DNA of 64,000 nt, from contig JAICTZ010000010.1 of NCBI GenBank assembly GCA_025936115.1, positions 124,001 through 188,000 on the forward strand, written 5' to 3'. How positions within the stretch are numbered: the stretch's first letter is position 1; the number at the start of each line of letters is the position of its first letter. This document shows, piece by piece, positions 47,648 to 56,739 of this stretch. The notes beneath the pieces were generated by a model. The model saw nothing but the letters and a program-made list of their open reading frames with translations. It was not told the DNA's origin and searched no databases. The position numbers were made by a program, and so were the translations under genes. Source of the stretch: Polyangiaceae bacterium. Its GTDB lineage: Bacteria; Myxococcota_A; Polyangia; Polyangiales; Polyangiaceae.

Positions 47648-49351
47648 TCAGGGATACTGAACGTGAACGACTCGATTTCGGTAGTTGTCGCTCCCGGCGT
47701 ACTCACCGATGAGCCAGACGGAGCCGTCACTCGGATCCTGCGCCGAGCCGAAATAGTCACCCCAGCGATCCCCGCCGAATGGCGCTACGCCGGTCGTGAT
47801 GATGCTCGCCTGGAAGATCTGGCCGTTGGCCGTCTTGCCGCCGAGCGCGAGCCCAGGCGCGGTGCTGGTCGAGACTTCGGACATGAGCGCCCACATGTTG
47901 CCGCTGCTGTCGATGCCGGGAACCGCCGACCACAAGAAGGTGTTCGGCAACGAAAAATCGAAGGAGCTGACGCCGTTCGCCGACGTATCGATGTCGAACA
48001 TGCGCGGGCAATCGACGCTGCCGCACCCTTCGGTGCGTGACCACCAGAGGTGATTGTTCTGCCACATCCCGAGGACGCCGCCGCTCTCGAGCGACGTGCC
48101 ACCTTGTTGAATGACCGTGTTCTGGGGCGCGAGCGCCGGAATCGCGAGCACGTGCTGACTCACGACGACGTTGTTTTGCGCGGGCGTACCGGTGACGGAG
48201 ATCCAGTTGACGTGCGTGTCGTCTACGAACGCAACGAGATAAGCGGTGCTCGCCACGCTCGTACCGTACTGAACACCGTAGATCTGGTCGCCGTTTTGAA
48301 TGCCGCAAGTCGTGGCGTCGACCCGCGGCGCATTGCCCGCCAAGAGCCCGCTCTTCGGCACGACCCAGAGGCAGTGGTCCGCCGCGACGACGACCTTGTC
48401 GGCAGCGACGGTGATGTTCGGGTTGTCATAGAAAATCGGCTCTTCTACCGGCAAGGACGACACGAAGTTCGTGCCCGTGGCGTCGGTGCTGACGAAGAAC
48501 TCGGCGCCCGAGCCACCGTTCGGGAAGGTGACCAGCACGGACAGGAACCAGCGGCTCGACTGCTTGTCCCAGACGATCTTCGAGTCGCAACAGGGGCTCA
48601 CGCCCTGCCGGTCGGTCGGAACGAGGAACTCGTGGTCGAAACTGCCGTCCTTGCGATAGAAGTTCACGTGAAGTTGGCTCATCGTGCCAACCAAGCTGGG
48701 GCTCACCGAAATGTTCGGATCGGGAGGATAGCCGCCACCGGAAAAGACATCGAATTGCTGCGTGCGGGGCCCGGCGCCGACGAAATGCAACGCGTCGAGC
48801 AAATACGCCTGCGAACCGGCCGGTACGGTGAAGGCGAAGCGGAAGCTGAGATCGCTCACGGGGCCGCTACCGAGCGCAGTCACGATCCAGCTCGGAACCG
48901 TCGCAGTCACGTTCTGGAAGCTACCGAGCGGCATGCCCGTCAGCTCTTTGTGTACGATCAGCTGCGAGTTGACGCCCCGCGACGGTGCGTCGATGTAGAG
49001 CTCGACGTTCCCGTACCAGCTCGGGTTCGGCTGCTCCGTCGGCAGTGAGATTTGAAATGAGATTTGGTTCGTGAACCCGCTGAAGCTCGAGAGCGTCACG
49101 CTCCGCACGTTCGCCGTCGCGCTGCCGAGGCCGGAGACTGCAAGCGCGGAAGCACCCTCGACGTGGTTCGCGCTGAGCGCCAGCGTTCCGGCCGACGTCG
49201 ACCAAGCCGAGAGCACCTCGAATCCGAGGATTTGCTCGTTGCTCACGAGCGCCGCCGAGCTCTGGGCGACCGCTTCGCCCGGGTCTTGTGCGCTACAAGC
49301 GAGCGCCAATGTGGCACACATGACGAGTGACGTGACACGCAATAGTTTCAT
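47648..49351 (-). CDS. secreted lipoprotein, probable beta-propeller
   Basis: A 567-residue lipoprotein with lipobox LALAC (Cys 19). An N-terminal beta-sandwich-like part (about 40-190, with YGNVELYIDAPSRG) is followed by a region of short repeats (for example FYDNPNITVAADKVVVAAD; GIDSSGNMWALMSE; DPSDGSVWLIGEYAG) that looks like a beta-propeller. I recognise no catalytic motif. ATG 49351 has AAGGA nine nt upstream. It lies 64 nt after the ECF sigma gene and may be its target. Confidence 0.8.
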   Translation of the reverse strand: MKLLRVTSLVMCATLALACSAQDPGEAVAQSSAALVSNEQILGFEVLSAWSTSAGTLALSANHVEGASALAVSGLGSATANVRSVTLSSFSGFTNQISFQISLPTEQPNPSWYGNVELYIDAPSRGVNSQLIVHKELTGMPLGSFQNVTATVPSWIVTALGSGPVSDLSFRFAFTVPAGSQAYLLDALHFVGAGPRTQQFDVFSGGGYPPDPNISVSPSLVGTMSQLHVNFYRKDGSFDHEFLVPTDRQGVSPCCDSKIVWDKQSSRWFLSVLVTFPNGGSGAEFFVSTDATGTNFVSSLPVEEPIFYDNPNITVAADKVVVAADHCLWVVPKSGLLAGNAPRVDATTCGIQNGDQIYGVQYGTSVASTAYLVAFVDDTHVNWISVTGTPAQNNVVVSQHVLAIPALAPQNTVIQQGGTSLESGGVLGMWQNNHLWWSRTEGCGSVDCPRMFDIDTSANGVSSFDFSLPNTFLWSAVPGIDSSGNMWALMSEVSTSTAPGLALGGKTANGQIFQASIITTGVAPFGGDRWGDYFGSAQDPSDGSVWLIGEYAGSDNYRNRVVHVQYP

Positions 49352-49415
49352 GTGAGTTCCTTTACGAGGTGTGTGTGTCGTCGAGCCGCGGCCCAGATGG
49401 GGACGACTCGGTGAA

Positions 49416-50048
49416 TTAGAGCCGGGCGAGCGCGGAACCTTCGCTGCGTGCAGCAAAAGAAATGTCGGCACGAAGCGCCGCCCTGAACTTCTGCCGCGCG
49501 TAGCAGAGCACGCGCCAAACACTCGCGAGGGACGCCCCCGTCAACGCGGCGATCTCCTTGCCGGGTCGGTCCTCGAGCGTGTGGAGCAACAGAAACTCGC
49601 GCTCCCGCCGACTCAGGCGCGCGAGCGCCGCACTGACGCGGCGCTTGGCCCAGGCGTCGCTCGGCGAGAGCGAGGTGAGCTCGTCGCCCGGCAGGCGCGC
49701 CTCGGCGCTCAGCTCGAGCACCCGCCGTGCCACGCGCTTGCGGCGACGCACGCGGCCGGCTTGCGTGAGGCACAAACGATAGAGCCAGCTCGTGAGCGCG
49801 GCCTCGCCGCGAAAGCTCGCAAGGGAGCGGTACAGCTGAAGAAATACTTCTTGGCGCGCGTCTTCGATATCCCAGCTGCCAACGCCGAGGGCTCGAAGGA
49901 ACCTGCTCGCGATCCTGGCATAGCGGTCATGGAGCTCCGTCCAGGCGAGCCCGTCGCCGCTCAGGCAGTGATCGATGAGCTCGCGCTCGCCGACCGCCCT
50001 GGGCGTGCTCCGGGCGCACGTCCGCTGCGACACGATGGATGTGTCCAC
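49416..50048 (-). CDS. ECF-type RNA polymerase sigma factor
   Basis: A 210-residue sigma-70 family protein. Region 2 is at about 35-105 (YARIASRFLRALGVGSWDIEDARQEVFLQLYRSL with the DIEDARQEVF core) and region 4 at about 140-195 (LARLSRREREFLLLHTLEDRPGKEIAALTG). No anti-sigma gene is adjacent. It begins 31 nt after the giant lipoprotein gene, so it may be the last regulator on the caspase transcript or the first gene of a unit with the lipoprotein at 49351. Confidence 0.9.
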   Translation of the reverse strand: MDTSIVSQRTCARSTPRAVGERELIDHCLSGDGLAWTELHDRYARIASRFLRALGVGSWDIEDARQEVFLQLYRSLASFRGEAALTSWLYRLCLTQAGRVRRRKRVARRVLELSAEARLPGDELTSLSPSDAWAKRRVSAALARLSRREREFLLLHTLEDRPGKEIAALTGASLASVWRVLCYARQKFRAALRADISFAARSEGSALARL

Positions 50049-50078
50049 GCTTACCTACACTGCAATGAGGGTTTACGC

Positions 50079-52793
50079 TCAGTTCGGCAACAGGCCGTAG
50101 GTCACGAGTCCGCCCGGGCTATAGCGGGCGACGTTGGGGAAATTGGAGGTGTCACTGCCCATCCACGCGACATAGAGGCGATGGCGAAACTGCGTCACCG
50201 AGATAGCCTCGGACGTCTGGTCCCCCGTCAAGTCGAAGTCTCGCGCGGAGTTATCCAGGGTCGCATCCTCGAAAATACTCACCTTCATCGGACCGAATTC
50301 GAGGTTCGGGTCGGACCAAAACAGAAATAGATCGGGATCCAGAGCGCCCGTGTCGAACGCCAAGAGTCCTGGGCGGTTCAGCGGCTGCTGGGCCAAGACG
50401 CGCTCGTTGCCGAAGGTTCGACCCTCGTCGTCGGACTCGAGCACGACGAGGTGCGGATCGACCGCGGGATGCTGCCAATCCTGCTTGACCCAATAGAGAT
50501 AAAGCCTGGAACCCGCGAGTGCCAAGCCTGGGCTCGACGGCTCGCTCGTATCGTCCGTGATTGACACGCTGGTATCGACGTCGAAGTGCTCGCCGTCGGC
50601 GCTCGAAATCACGCGAATTTGGGCATCGTCGTCGCGAAACCGAAACGCCAGGAACAAGCGCTCGCGAGCATAAAGCAGGGCCGGGGCCGAGATCGTCACG
50701 CCGTCGAACGGCGCCGTCGCTCCGCTCGGCTGCTGCTGCTCGAGCTCGTGGTAAGACGAAAAATCGGAGTCGTCGAACGCAAGGACCCGCACGCGCAGCG
50801 CGTCGCCCGACGCGAAGGCCATGAACAGGCGCGTACCGTCGCTCGCGAGCGCGGGCGTGAACAGCGCCGCCTCCTGCAAGCTGGTTTGCGCGCTGAAGTC
50901 GACCCCGTCGCTCGACCACGCAAGATGGATCCCGTCGTTCGGTTCTTGGATACCCGGCCAGGCGAGGACGATGCGCTCATCGCCAATCGCGCCGAGCCCG
51001 GGGCCTTGCGGGGTTCGGGTGTCGTCGAGCGTCACCTTGTCGCTGAGACCGGCGACTATAGGGAGAAAAACGCGCCCGCCCGTGACGACCGGCGCGGCCT
51101 CGCTCGCGCGCGGACCGGGGTCGTCCCGACCTGGATTCTGAGTGGAGCTCCAGAGCTCGACACCGAGCTCGTCTGCGTCGTACGCGCGCAGCGCGCCGTC
51201 AGGCACGCTGTCGTCGTACTCACTGCTGTAGGGATGTGACGCCCAAACGATGCCCGTGTGCGGGCGCCTGGCATCGCTCGAGACGCTGATGGTTCCACCG
51301 GGCCGCCGCGGAGCGTTGCCGCCTTTTTCGCTCGACTGGCTGCTCGCCGCCCGCGATACCGGCGCGCACGAGGGCGAAGCTGCGAGGCCGCACGCGAAGC
51401 TTGCGGTTCCGGCGTCGAAATCGAAGGCACTCAAGGTGTCGCCGGCAGGCCACACGAACATGCGCTCGCCCTTGGCCAACTCGGCAAAAGCCGGCGCTCC
51501 GTAAATGGGCCGGCACGCTGGGCCGTCGCTCGTGCACGGCAGCAGCGTCCCGGCCTGTACCTGAAAGCTCTGGGAGAAGTCGGAGCTCGCGTCCGGAGCC
51601 AGGGCGTTCTGCGAAGCCAGGTACAAGAAGCGCGCGCCGGCGACGAGTACCCGGTCCGAGCTCGGCAGCACGACGGGGCCCGACGCACCGAGCTCGCTCT
51701 CGAGCGCGAGGTTGCTCGACGACTGAGCGATGAAGCGCCCCGCGAGGGCAAGCCGGCCCGCTTGCTGCTCGAGCGCGATCAGACCCGAACCGAGCGAGGC
51801 GGAGCTCGTCGCTTGCTCGCCCTGCTCGCGTTCCGTCGTGAAATACACGCGGCCTGCGTCGTCGACGGCGGGCCCCTGCCCCGACATCGTGATGCCCGCG
51901 CCCGCGCCCTCTGCAGCCGTAATGAAGTGATCGAGGGGGTTTAGGTCTCGATCGTACGCAAAGAGCCAGCCGGGAGCCGTCGAGTCGCGGCCGTAGCCGC
52001 CGAACGCGACGTAAAGCACGCCGCGATCCAAGAGCAACGCGCTGATCTGCATCTGGCGTTCACTCGCGAAGCCGTCGGCTTCGACCCGAGCTCGCTCGTT
52101 CAGGTCCTCTCCCGTTTCGAGAGCGAGCTCGTACACGAAGTGCGCGTGGTCACCTTGCTCGTTGCTCGCCGCGACCACGTAGAGTGCGCCGGCGTCCGCA
52201 TCGATCACCGGGGTGCTCAGCACGCCGATTTCGCCCTGAAACTGGGGGTAACTCGCCGCGACGGCCGGATCCGGCAACGCGACCGGCTCGCCCAGCTGAC
52301 GCATCCAGTACGGCTTGCGCGTCGGATCGCGGGCGTCGAGGGCGTAGACGTAGTTGCGCATCGTCGCCACGAAAACGACGTCGCGTGGGCCGTCGGCGGT
52401 CGGAAGCATCGGCACGTACAGCGGCTCGGCGCGCACTCCCCCGCGGAGCGGGCGCTCGAACAGCTTTCCGAACTTGGCAGCCGTCACGTTCTCGGTGTTC
52501 AGAATCGTTTCTTCCGAGTTCGTGCCGGTACGCTTGTTGTCCCGACGTTGTGTCGCGACGATCACTCCGGCGTTCTCGAGTGTGCCCGTGCCGCCGCCGC
52601 CCCCGTTGGCCGCCGGATCGCCGCAACCTTCGGTCGCTCGCCGGCACACGTTCTCGCTCTCACAGCACACCCAAGTCGGCGACACGCACGGGCAATGCGC
52701 GCCACTGAGCTCCAGCTGGCACGCCCCAGCCGTCACGAGCGTTCCCACTCCGAGCGTCCACAGCACGGCCGCGCCAGCGCCCAAGCGCGTCAA
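50079..52793 (-). CDS. large beta-propeller lipoprotein
   Basis: A 904-residue lipoprotein with a signal peptide ending TAGAC, a Cys-rich N-terminal part with CPCVSPTWVCC, a Gly linker, then two regions of beta-propeller-like repeats: the first with PQQ-type blades (VVFVATMRNYVYALDARDP; GALYVVAASNEQGD; VYFTTEREQG), the second with BNR-like blades (IHLAWSSDGVDFSAQ; RLYLYWVKQDW). The TTG start at 52793 overlaps the stop of the caspase gene (TTGA). It is the last gene of the sigma / anti-sigma / caspase unit and probably the surface or periplasmic component. Confidence 0.85.
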   Translation of the reverse strand: MTRLGAGAAVLWTLGVGTLVTAGACQLELSGAHCPCVSPTWVCCESENVCRRATEGCGDPAANGGGGGTGTLENAGVIVATQRRDNKRTGTNSEETILNTENVTAAKFGKLFERPLRGGVRAEPLYVPMLPTADGPRDVVFVATMRNYVYALDARDPTRKPYWMRQLGEPVALPDPAVAASYPQFQGEIGVLSTPVIDADAGALYVVAASNEQGDHAHFVYELALETGEDLNERARVEADGFASERQMQISALLLDRGVLYVAFGGYGRDSTAPGWLFAYDRDLNPLDHFITAAEGAGAGITMSGQGPAVDDAGRVYFTTEREQGEQATSSASLGSGLIALEQQAGRLALAGRFIAQSSSNLALESELGASGPVVLPSSDRVLVAGARFLYLASQNALAPDASSDFSQSFQVQAGTLLPCTSDGPACRPIYGAPAFAELAKGERMFVWPAGDTLSAFDFDAGTASFACGLAASPSCAPVSRAASSQSSEKGGNAPRRPGGTISVSSDARRPHTGIVWASHPYSSEYDDSVPDGALRAYDADELGVELWSSTQNPGRDDPGPRASEAAPVVTGGRVFLPIVAGLSDKVTLDDTRTPQGPGLGAIGDERIVLAWPGIQEPNDGIHLAWSSDGVDFSAQTSLQEAALFTPALASDGTRLFMAFASGDALRVRVLAFDDSDFSSYHELEQQQPSGATAPFDGVTISAPALLYARERLFLAFRFRDDDAQIRVISSADGEHFDVDTSVSITDDTSEPSSPGLALAGSRLYLYWVKQDWQHPAVDPHLVVLESDDEGRTFGNERVLAQQPLNRPGLLAFDTGALDPDLFLFWSDPNLEFGPMKVSIFEDATLDNSARDFDLTGDQTSEAISVTQFRHRLYVAWMGSDTSNFPNVARYSPGGLVTYGLLPN

Positions 52794-54322
52794 AATTGCC
52801 CGCTCCAATCGAGCATCGCGCCCGCGTGGCCCGGCCCGCCCGCGAGTGGCGTCACCGTCAGACCAGGTGTCCGCAGCCAAGTGGCCCACGCCCACGTGGC
52901 GCCCGCGAGCGCCGCCACACCGTAAAACGGGACCGACGAATAGTTCAGCGCCTTGATGCGAGCGTTGCGGTGCTGAATATCGAGCTGCGACTCGTCGTGG
53001 GCGCCGAGTGACAGGCCGAGCGCGATGCCGTTCAGCGTGAGCCCGACGGCCCCCGCGGCGAGCGCCACCGTGCCCGCGACGAGCGGCAAGTCGTCGCGCT
53101 GTCTCGCGTGATCGACCTGGGTCGCGGCGAGAAGCTCCGGAGCCGCGCTGGCTTCGCGGAAGTCTTTGACGTTCGCCGCACCGAACGGCTTATCGAACAG
53201 CCACTCGAGCGCGAGGCCCAACGCGCCCCGGCTCGCTAGCTGCGGCGGCGTCGAAAGCGGTGGCACGCGCGTGGGCGCGCGCTCACTGATGACGGTTTCG
53301 AAAGCCTCGTCGTTCTGCCGCACGAACAGCGGTCGCTCGCGCGGCGCCCAGATCCGGAGCGGCTGGCCGTCGCTCGGGTGCGCGTCCAGCAAACGCTCGC
53401 CGCGCGCCGTCTCGACGTAAAAATGCCCCCAACTCCCCTGCCCGAACTCGAGCGCCGCTTCCGACACGTTCCAGCTGAGCAGCGGTTGGCTCAGGTTGCG
53501 GTGCGGCGCGTGCACGGTGAACTCGGGACGAAACATCGGATTGCGGATGCTCGCGTTGGCGACGGTGAGGAACGCACCGAGCTCGGCGTAAGTGATGATG
53601 CCGTCGAGATCCGCGTCGGCCGCGCCCCACAAGGCGGAGCGCAGCTCGTGGCTGAGCACGCCCCCTTGATAGCGTTCCCATTCGTGGCTCTCGCGATCCG
53701 AGGAGGTCGAGAGCACGAAGCCGGTATTTCCGAGCTGCGCGGGGATCGCGGCGAGGCTCGCCGCGCTGTAGGGACCCCGGCGCCCGCCGGGCCCGCGATC
53801 GAACACGACGTAGTACGATTTGCAGGCGTCGATGAAGACGTGGTTATTGATTGCGGGCGACGACTGCAAGAGCTCGAAGAGCAGCGAGCGCGTGAGCCGG
53901 CCGTCCTCGAGCACGACGTAGCCTTCGCCGCGGTCGACGTCGCCGTGGCCACCGTAGAACAAGAGGAGCTCGCTCGGCACGCCGAGCTCCCGCAACGCTT
54001 GCATGTTCGTGACGAGCGCCGCGAAATTGCGCTTCAACTCCGCCAGAGTCGGCGCACCGTCGACCACCGCCTCGGGATGCAAACCGCGCGTCGCGGCGTC
54101 GAGCCGCGCGAGCAAGCGACTCTCGACGCCCGCCTCGCGCAACAGCTGATGCATGGCGAGCGCGTCGTCGTCGGCGTAACGCAGACTGCCGGCCGCGCCA
54201 GCTTCCCCGGCGTTGTTGCCGATGATCAGCGCAAAGCGGCGCACGGCCGTTTGCGCCGCGCTCGCGTCCCACGACGTAAACAGCGTGAGCGCCAGAGCTA
54301 GGACGCCGAGCCAGCGCGTCAT
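52790..54322 (-). CDS. caspase-like peptidase (C14) with EF-hand loop
   Basis: A 510-residue exported protein. After the signal peptide (DASA) comes a caspase-fold domain: start RRFALIIGNNAGEAG (28-42), catalytic His 126 in LLFYGGHGD and catalytic Cys 167 in VFIDACKSYY. A perfect EF-hand loop, D236-x-D238-x-D240-G-x-I-x-x-x-E247, lies inside the peptidase part. A beta-rich middle and two hydrophobic helices near residues 420-445 and 475-495 follow. It is coupled to the anti-sigma gene (ATGA). It could act in regulated proteolysis or cell death in the envelope; specificity is unknown. Confidence 0.9.
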   Translation of the reverse strand: MTRWLGVLALALTLFTSWDASAAQTAVRRFALIIGNNAGEAGAAGSLRYADDDALAMHQLLREAGVESRLLARLDAATRGLHPEAVVDGAPTLAELKRNFAALVTNMQALRELGVPSELLLFYGGHGDVDRGEGYVVLEDGRLTRSLLFELLQSSPAINNHVFIDACKSYYVVFDRGPGGRRGPYSAASLAAIPAQLGNTGFVLSTSSDRESHEWERYQGGVLSHELRSALWGAADADLDGIITYAELGAFLTVANASIRNPMFRPEFTVHAPHRNLSQPLLSWNVSEAALEFGQGSWGHFYVETARGERLLDAHPSDGQPLRIWAPRERPLFVRQNDEAFETVISERAPTRVPPLSTPPQLASRGALGLALEWLFDKPFGAANVKDFREASAAPELLAATQVDHARQRDDLPLVAGTVALAAGAVGLTLNGIALGLSLGAHDESQLDIQHRNARIKALNYSSVPFYGVAALAGATWAWATWLRTPGLTVTPLAGGPGHAGAMLDWSGQF

Positions 54323-55137
54323 GGCGCGACCTCGAGCTCGAACGTTTGCAGCGTCCCGTCTTTCACGGGCAAGGCCGTGAGCTTTCCGTGGCTTTCGGCG
54401 ATCCAACGTTCGGCTGCCGAGACGGGCAGGGCCTCGTGACTGAAGAGGGCGTAGACGGACACGTGCCCCGGCTCGAAATCTTGATGAACGAGGTCGGGGA
54501 GCGTCGCTTCGGCGGCGCGCGCAATGCCGAGCGCAGCGGGATCGCTCCCCGCGCGCTCGTAGGCCGGGTAAAACCAGCGCACGTTGCCCCGCGGGTCGAC
54601 GGCGAAGATCATCAAATACTCGAAGGGATGCGCGCCGAGGTTCGTGTAGGAGAAAACCAGCCCGTCACCGAGCGAGATTTGCTTCGCGACGCGAACCGGC
54701 AACGCGTCGCCGCTGACGCGAAAGATTCGAATCCCGGCCCAGCGCGCCGCGTCGCTGGCATTGGGATTGGCGGCGCGAGCGCGAAACTCCGAGGGACTCT
54801 CGAAGTCAGACCGGCGCACGAAGACCCCGAGCAGAGCCAGGGCGCCGAGCGCGGCGGCGAACCCGAGCCAGCGCGGCGCGCGCCCAGCGGTGAATTTCGG
54901 CTCCTGCCGCGACGCTCGGAGCGCGTTGAAGACGCGAGCGGACAGATCGATGCTTTCGAGCTCGACGCGCGACGGTTGCCGTAGCGCTTCTTTGACTTGC
55001 AACAGTTGTCGAAGCTCACGTCCGGTTTGCGTCGATTCGGCGAGGGCGCGCTCGACCTGCGTTCGTTCCGAAGCTGTCACCTCTCCGTCGACATAAGCGG
55101 CGAGGAGCTTCGACGGAAGCGGAACCGAGGTGCTCAT
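54319..55137 (-). CDS. anti-sigma-factor-like membrane protein with DUF4384-like domain
   Basis: A 272-residue protein. The N-terminal part (about 1-75: LLAAYVDGEVTASERTQVERALAE) has the helical shape of anti-sigma domains, but no HxxxCxxC zinc motif. One membrane helix at about 89-106 (WLGFAAALGALALLGVFV) leads to a periplasmic domain (about 130-270) with SLGDGLVFSYTNLG and YLMIFAVDPRGNVRWFYP, resembling DUF4384. It overlaps the sigma gene and the caspase gene by 4 nt each. It probably holds the sigma factor at the membrane. Confidence 0.82.
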   Translation of the reverse strand: MSTSVPLPSKLLAAYVDGEVTASERTQVERALAESTQTGRELRQLLQVKEALRQPSRVELESIDLSARVFNALRASRQEPKFTAGRAPRWLGFAAALGALALLGVFVRRSDFESPSEFRARAANPNASDAARWAGIRIFRVSGDALPVRVAKQISLGDGLVFSYTNLGAHPFEYLMIFAVDPRGNVRWFYPAYERAGSDPAALGIARAAEATLPDLVHQDFEPGHVSVYALFSHEALPVSAAERWIAESHGKLTALPVKDGTLQTFELEVAP

Positions 55138-55721
55138 GTGGCGCCTCCGAGCAGCATGCGTAGCTTGTCCATCGCGTCGAACAGGCGGCGCTTCACGGTG
55201 CCGCTCGGGATCTGCAAGGTCTCGGCGATTTCGCCGTAGCTCTGATCGGCGCCGTAGCGCAGCACGACGACGCTGCGGAGCTTCGGGCTCAGTCGCGAGA
55301 GCGCGGCTTGCAGATCGCGGTCGCGCTCGCGCAGCAGCACCGCGGCTTCGTCCGTGGACGCAGACAGCTCACGGACGACGCTGAGCTCGGTGCGCGCCGC
55401 GCGCCGCAGCATGTGACACTGGTTCAGGATGACACGATATAAATACGGCTCGAATCGGCCGCGGGCCTGGTAGCGCCCCAGCGCCCGAAAGATCTCGACG
55501 AACGCGTTTTGCGCGACGTCCGCCGCGAGCACGTCGTCCCCGAGGTAACGGCTCGCAATGCGCAGGGCACGTCGCTGGTGCCGCTGGATCAAGGTACGAA
55601 ACGCGTCATCGATGCCACCACGCGCCAGCAGCATCAGCTCGTCGTCGGTTCGGCTCTCGAGCCCTGACGGCTCCGTGGCCGACACCCCTGGCACGAGTGA
55701 CAAGCGCTTGCCCGGCTCCAT
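55134..55721 (-). CDS. ECF-type RNA polymerase sigma factor
   Basis: A 195-residue ECF sigma factor with region 2 (DAFRTLIQRHQRRALRIASRYLGDD ... ADVAQNAFVEIFRAL) and region 4 (LSRLSPKLRSVVVLRYGADQSYGEIAETLQIPSGTVKRRL). It is the first gene of a minus-strand unit with an anti-sigma-like protein, a caspase and a giant lipoprotein, all joined by 4-nt overlaps. The 185-base gap upstream (55722-55906) holds the palindrome at 55851 and no gene. Confidence 0.93.
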   Translation of the reverse strand: MEPGKRLSLVPGVSATEPSGLESRTDDELMLLARGGIDDAFRTLIQRHQRRALRIASRYLGDDVLAADVAQNAFVEIFRALGRYQARGRFEPYLYRVILNQCHMLRRAARTELSVVRELSASTDEAAVLLRERDRDLQAALSRLSPKLRSVVVLRYGADQSYGEIAETLQIPSGTVKRRLFDAMDKLRMLLGGAT

Positions 55722-55850
55722 GCGACCCTATAGTGCACCCCCCCGACGAAATGTTCGGTGAGATGAGAAAATCGAGAATGAGCGCGTCCAACTGCCGCTC
55801 GTTCTCATTTTAGAGAGCGGACATAGCGTCAAATTCGCCACACCTCAGAA

Positions 55851-55862
55851 CTGTCCGGACAG
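55851..55862. promoter_or_regulatory. perfect 12-bp palindrome upstream of the sigma/caspase operon
   Basis: CTGTCCGGACAG is its own reverse complement and is followed by a further GGACAG half-site. It is 130 nt upstream of the sigma start and 45 nt after the stop of the gene at 55907. It could be an operator or a weak stem of a terminator; no T run follows. Confidence 0.4.
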
Positions 55863-55906
55863 GACAGCGCGCGACACGAGCACGCCAGAGATCTGAGAGC
55901 GCTCGA

Positions 55907-56620
55907 CTACTGCGTCGGTAAGCTGGTCTGGCAGTACTCGAACGCGATGGTCCCGTGCACCGCGCAGCCGCTGGTCAAATCGTCAGCCGCGCCGATCAGT
56001 GGGCAGTCGAAATCCGTCAGAATGGCGCCCGCCTTGATGACCGTCACGGGCCCAAACGTGCAACTCGGAAACGACGCAAGAGTCGAAAGATGGCCGGTGT
56101 CGGGGGAGAAGAAGGTCATCGCGGCGGCGTTTTGGCTCGGGTCAGTGGTGCTGCCTACGGTGCCGGTGAAGCTGAACGACAGCGGTTGCGCGCCGTTCGC
56201 ATCCATGCCGCCCCCCCTCAGGTTGAACTCGCGGTCCGCGGTAACGGAACACGAAACCATCACGCCCAGCGTGCCGTTTTCGATCGTTTTACCGGGGGCC
56301 GGACTGCCGATGGCATAGGTGAAGGCGCCCGAAGTTCCGGCGTTGCAAGTGCGGCCGCCGAGGCCCGGAACGCTGGCCGCCGAAGGCGGCTTCAGTGAAA
56401 GCGTGACACCCATCGCGGCCGAGGCTGGCGCGTCGCTCGATCCGCCAGTCCCGCCCGCGCTGGTTCCCCCCGACGCACCGGTTCCCCCCGCTCCCGAACT
56501 CGCATCGTCGTCCCCGTCAGCACTCGATTTGCCGGAGCAACCCGCGCTCATGAGCGCCAGGCCCATGCACGCCGCCAGCACACCCGCAGTGAGCCTCAGT
56601 TCCTCGCTCCGCACCATCAC
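55907..56620 (-). CDS. lipoprotein of unknown function
   Basis: A 237-residue lipoprotein with lipobox LMSAGC, an acidic then Gly/Thr/Ser-rich linker (DGDDDASSGAGG...), and a beta-rich C-terminal domain with about six cysteines. I recognise no domain. ATG 56617 (one codon later) is an equal start. It is divergent from the glycosidase gene. Confidence 0.82.
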   Translation of the reverse strand: MMVRSEELRLTAGVLAACMGLALMSAGCSGKSSADGDDDASSGAGGTGASGGTSAGGTGGSSDAPASAAMGVTLSLKPPSAASVPGLGGRTCNAGTSGAFTYAIGSPAPGKTIENGTLGVMVSCSVTADREFNLRGGGMDANGAQPLSFSFTGTVGSTTDPSQNAAAMTFFSPDTGHLSTLASFPSCTFGPVTVIKAGAILTDFDCPLIGAADDLTSGCAVHGTIAFEYCQTSLPTQ

Positions 56621-56739
56621 GGAATGCTCGCATTCCTGTGCCGCCCGTCAAGCGGGTCCGCCCTCGCCAGCGACGAAGGAGAGCGCGGGCCATGGAATTT
56701 GAATACAACCAAGCGCGCCTCGCGACAGTTGACCGAGGC

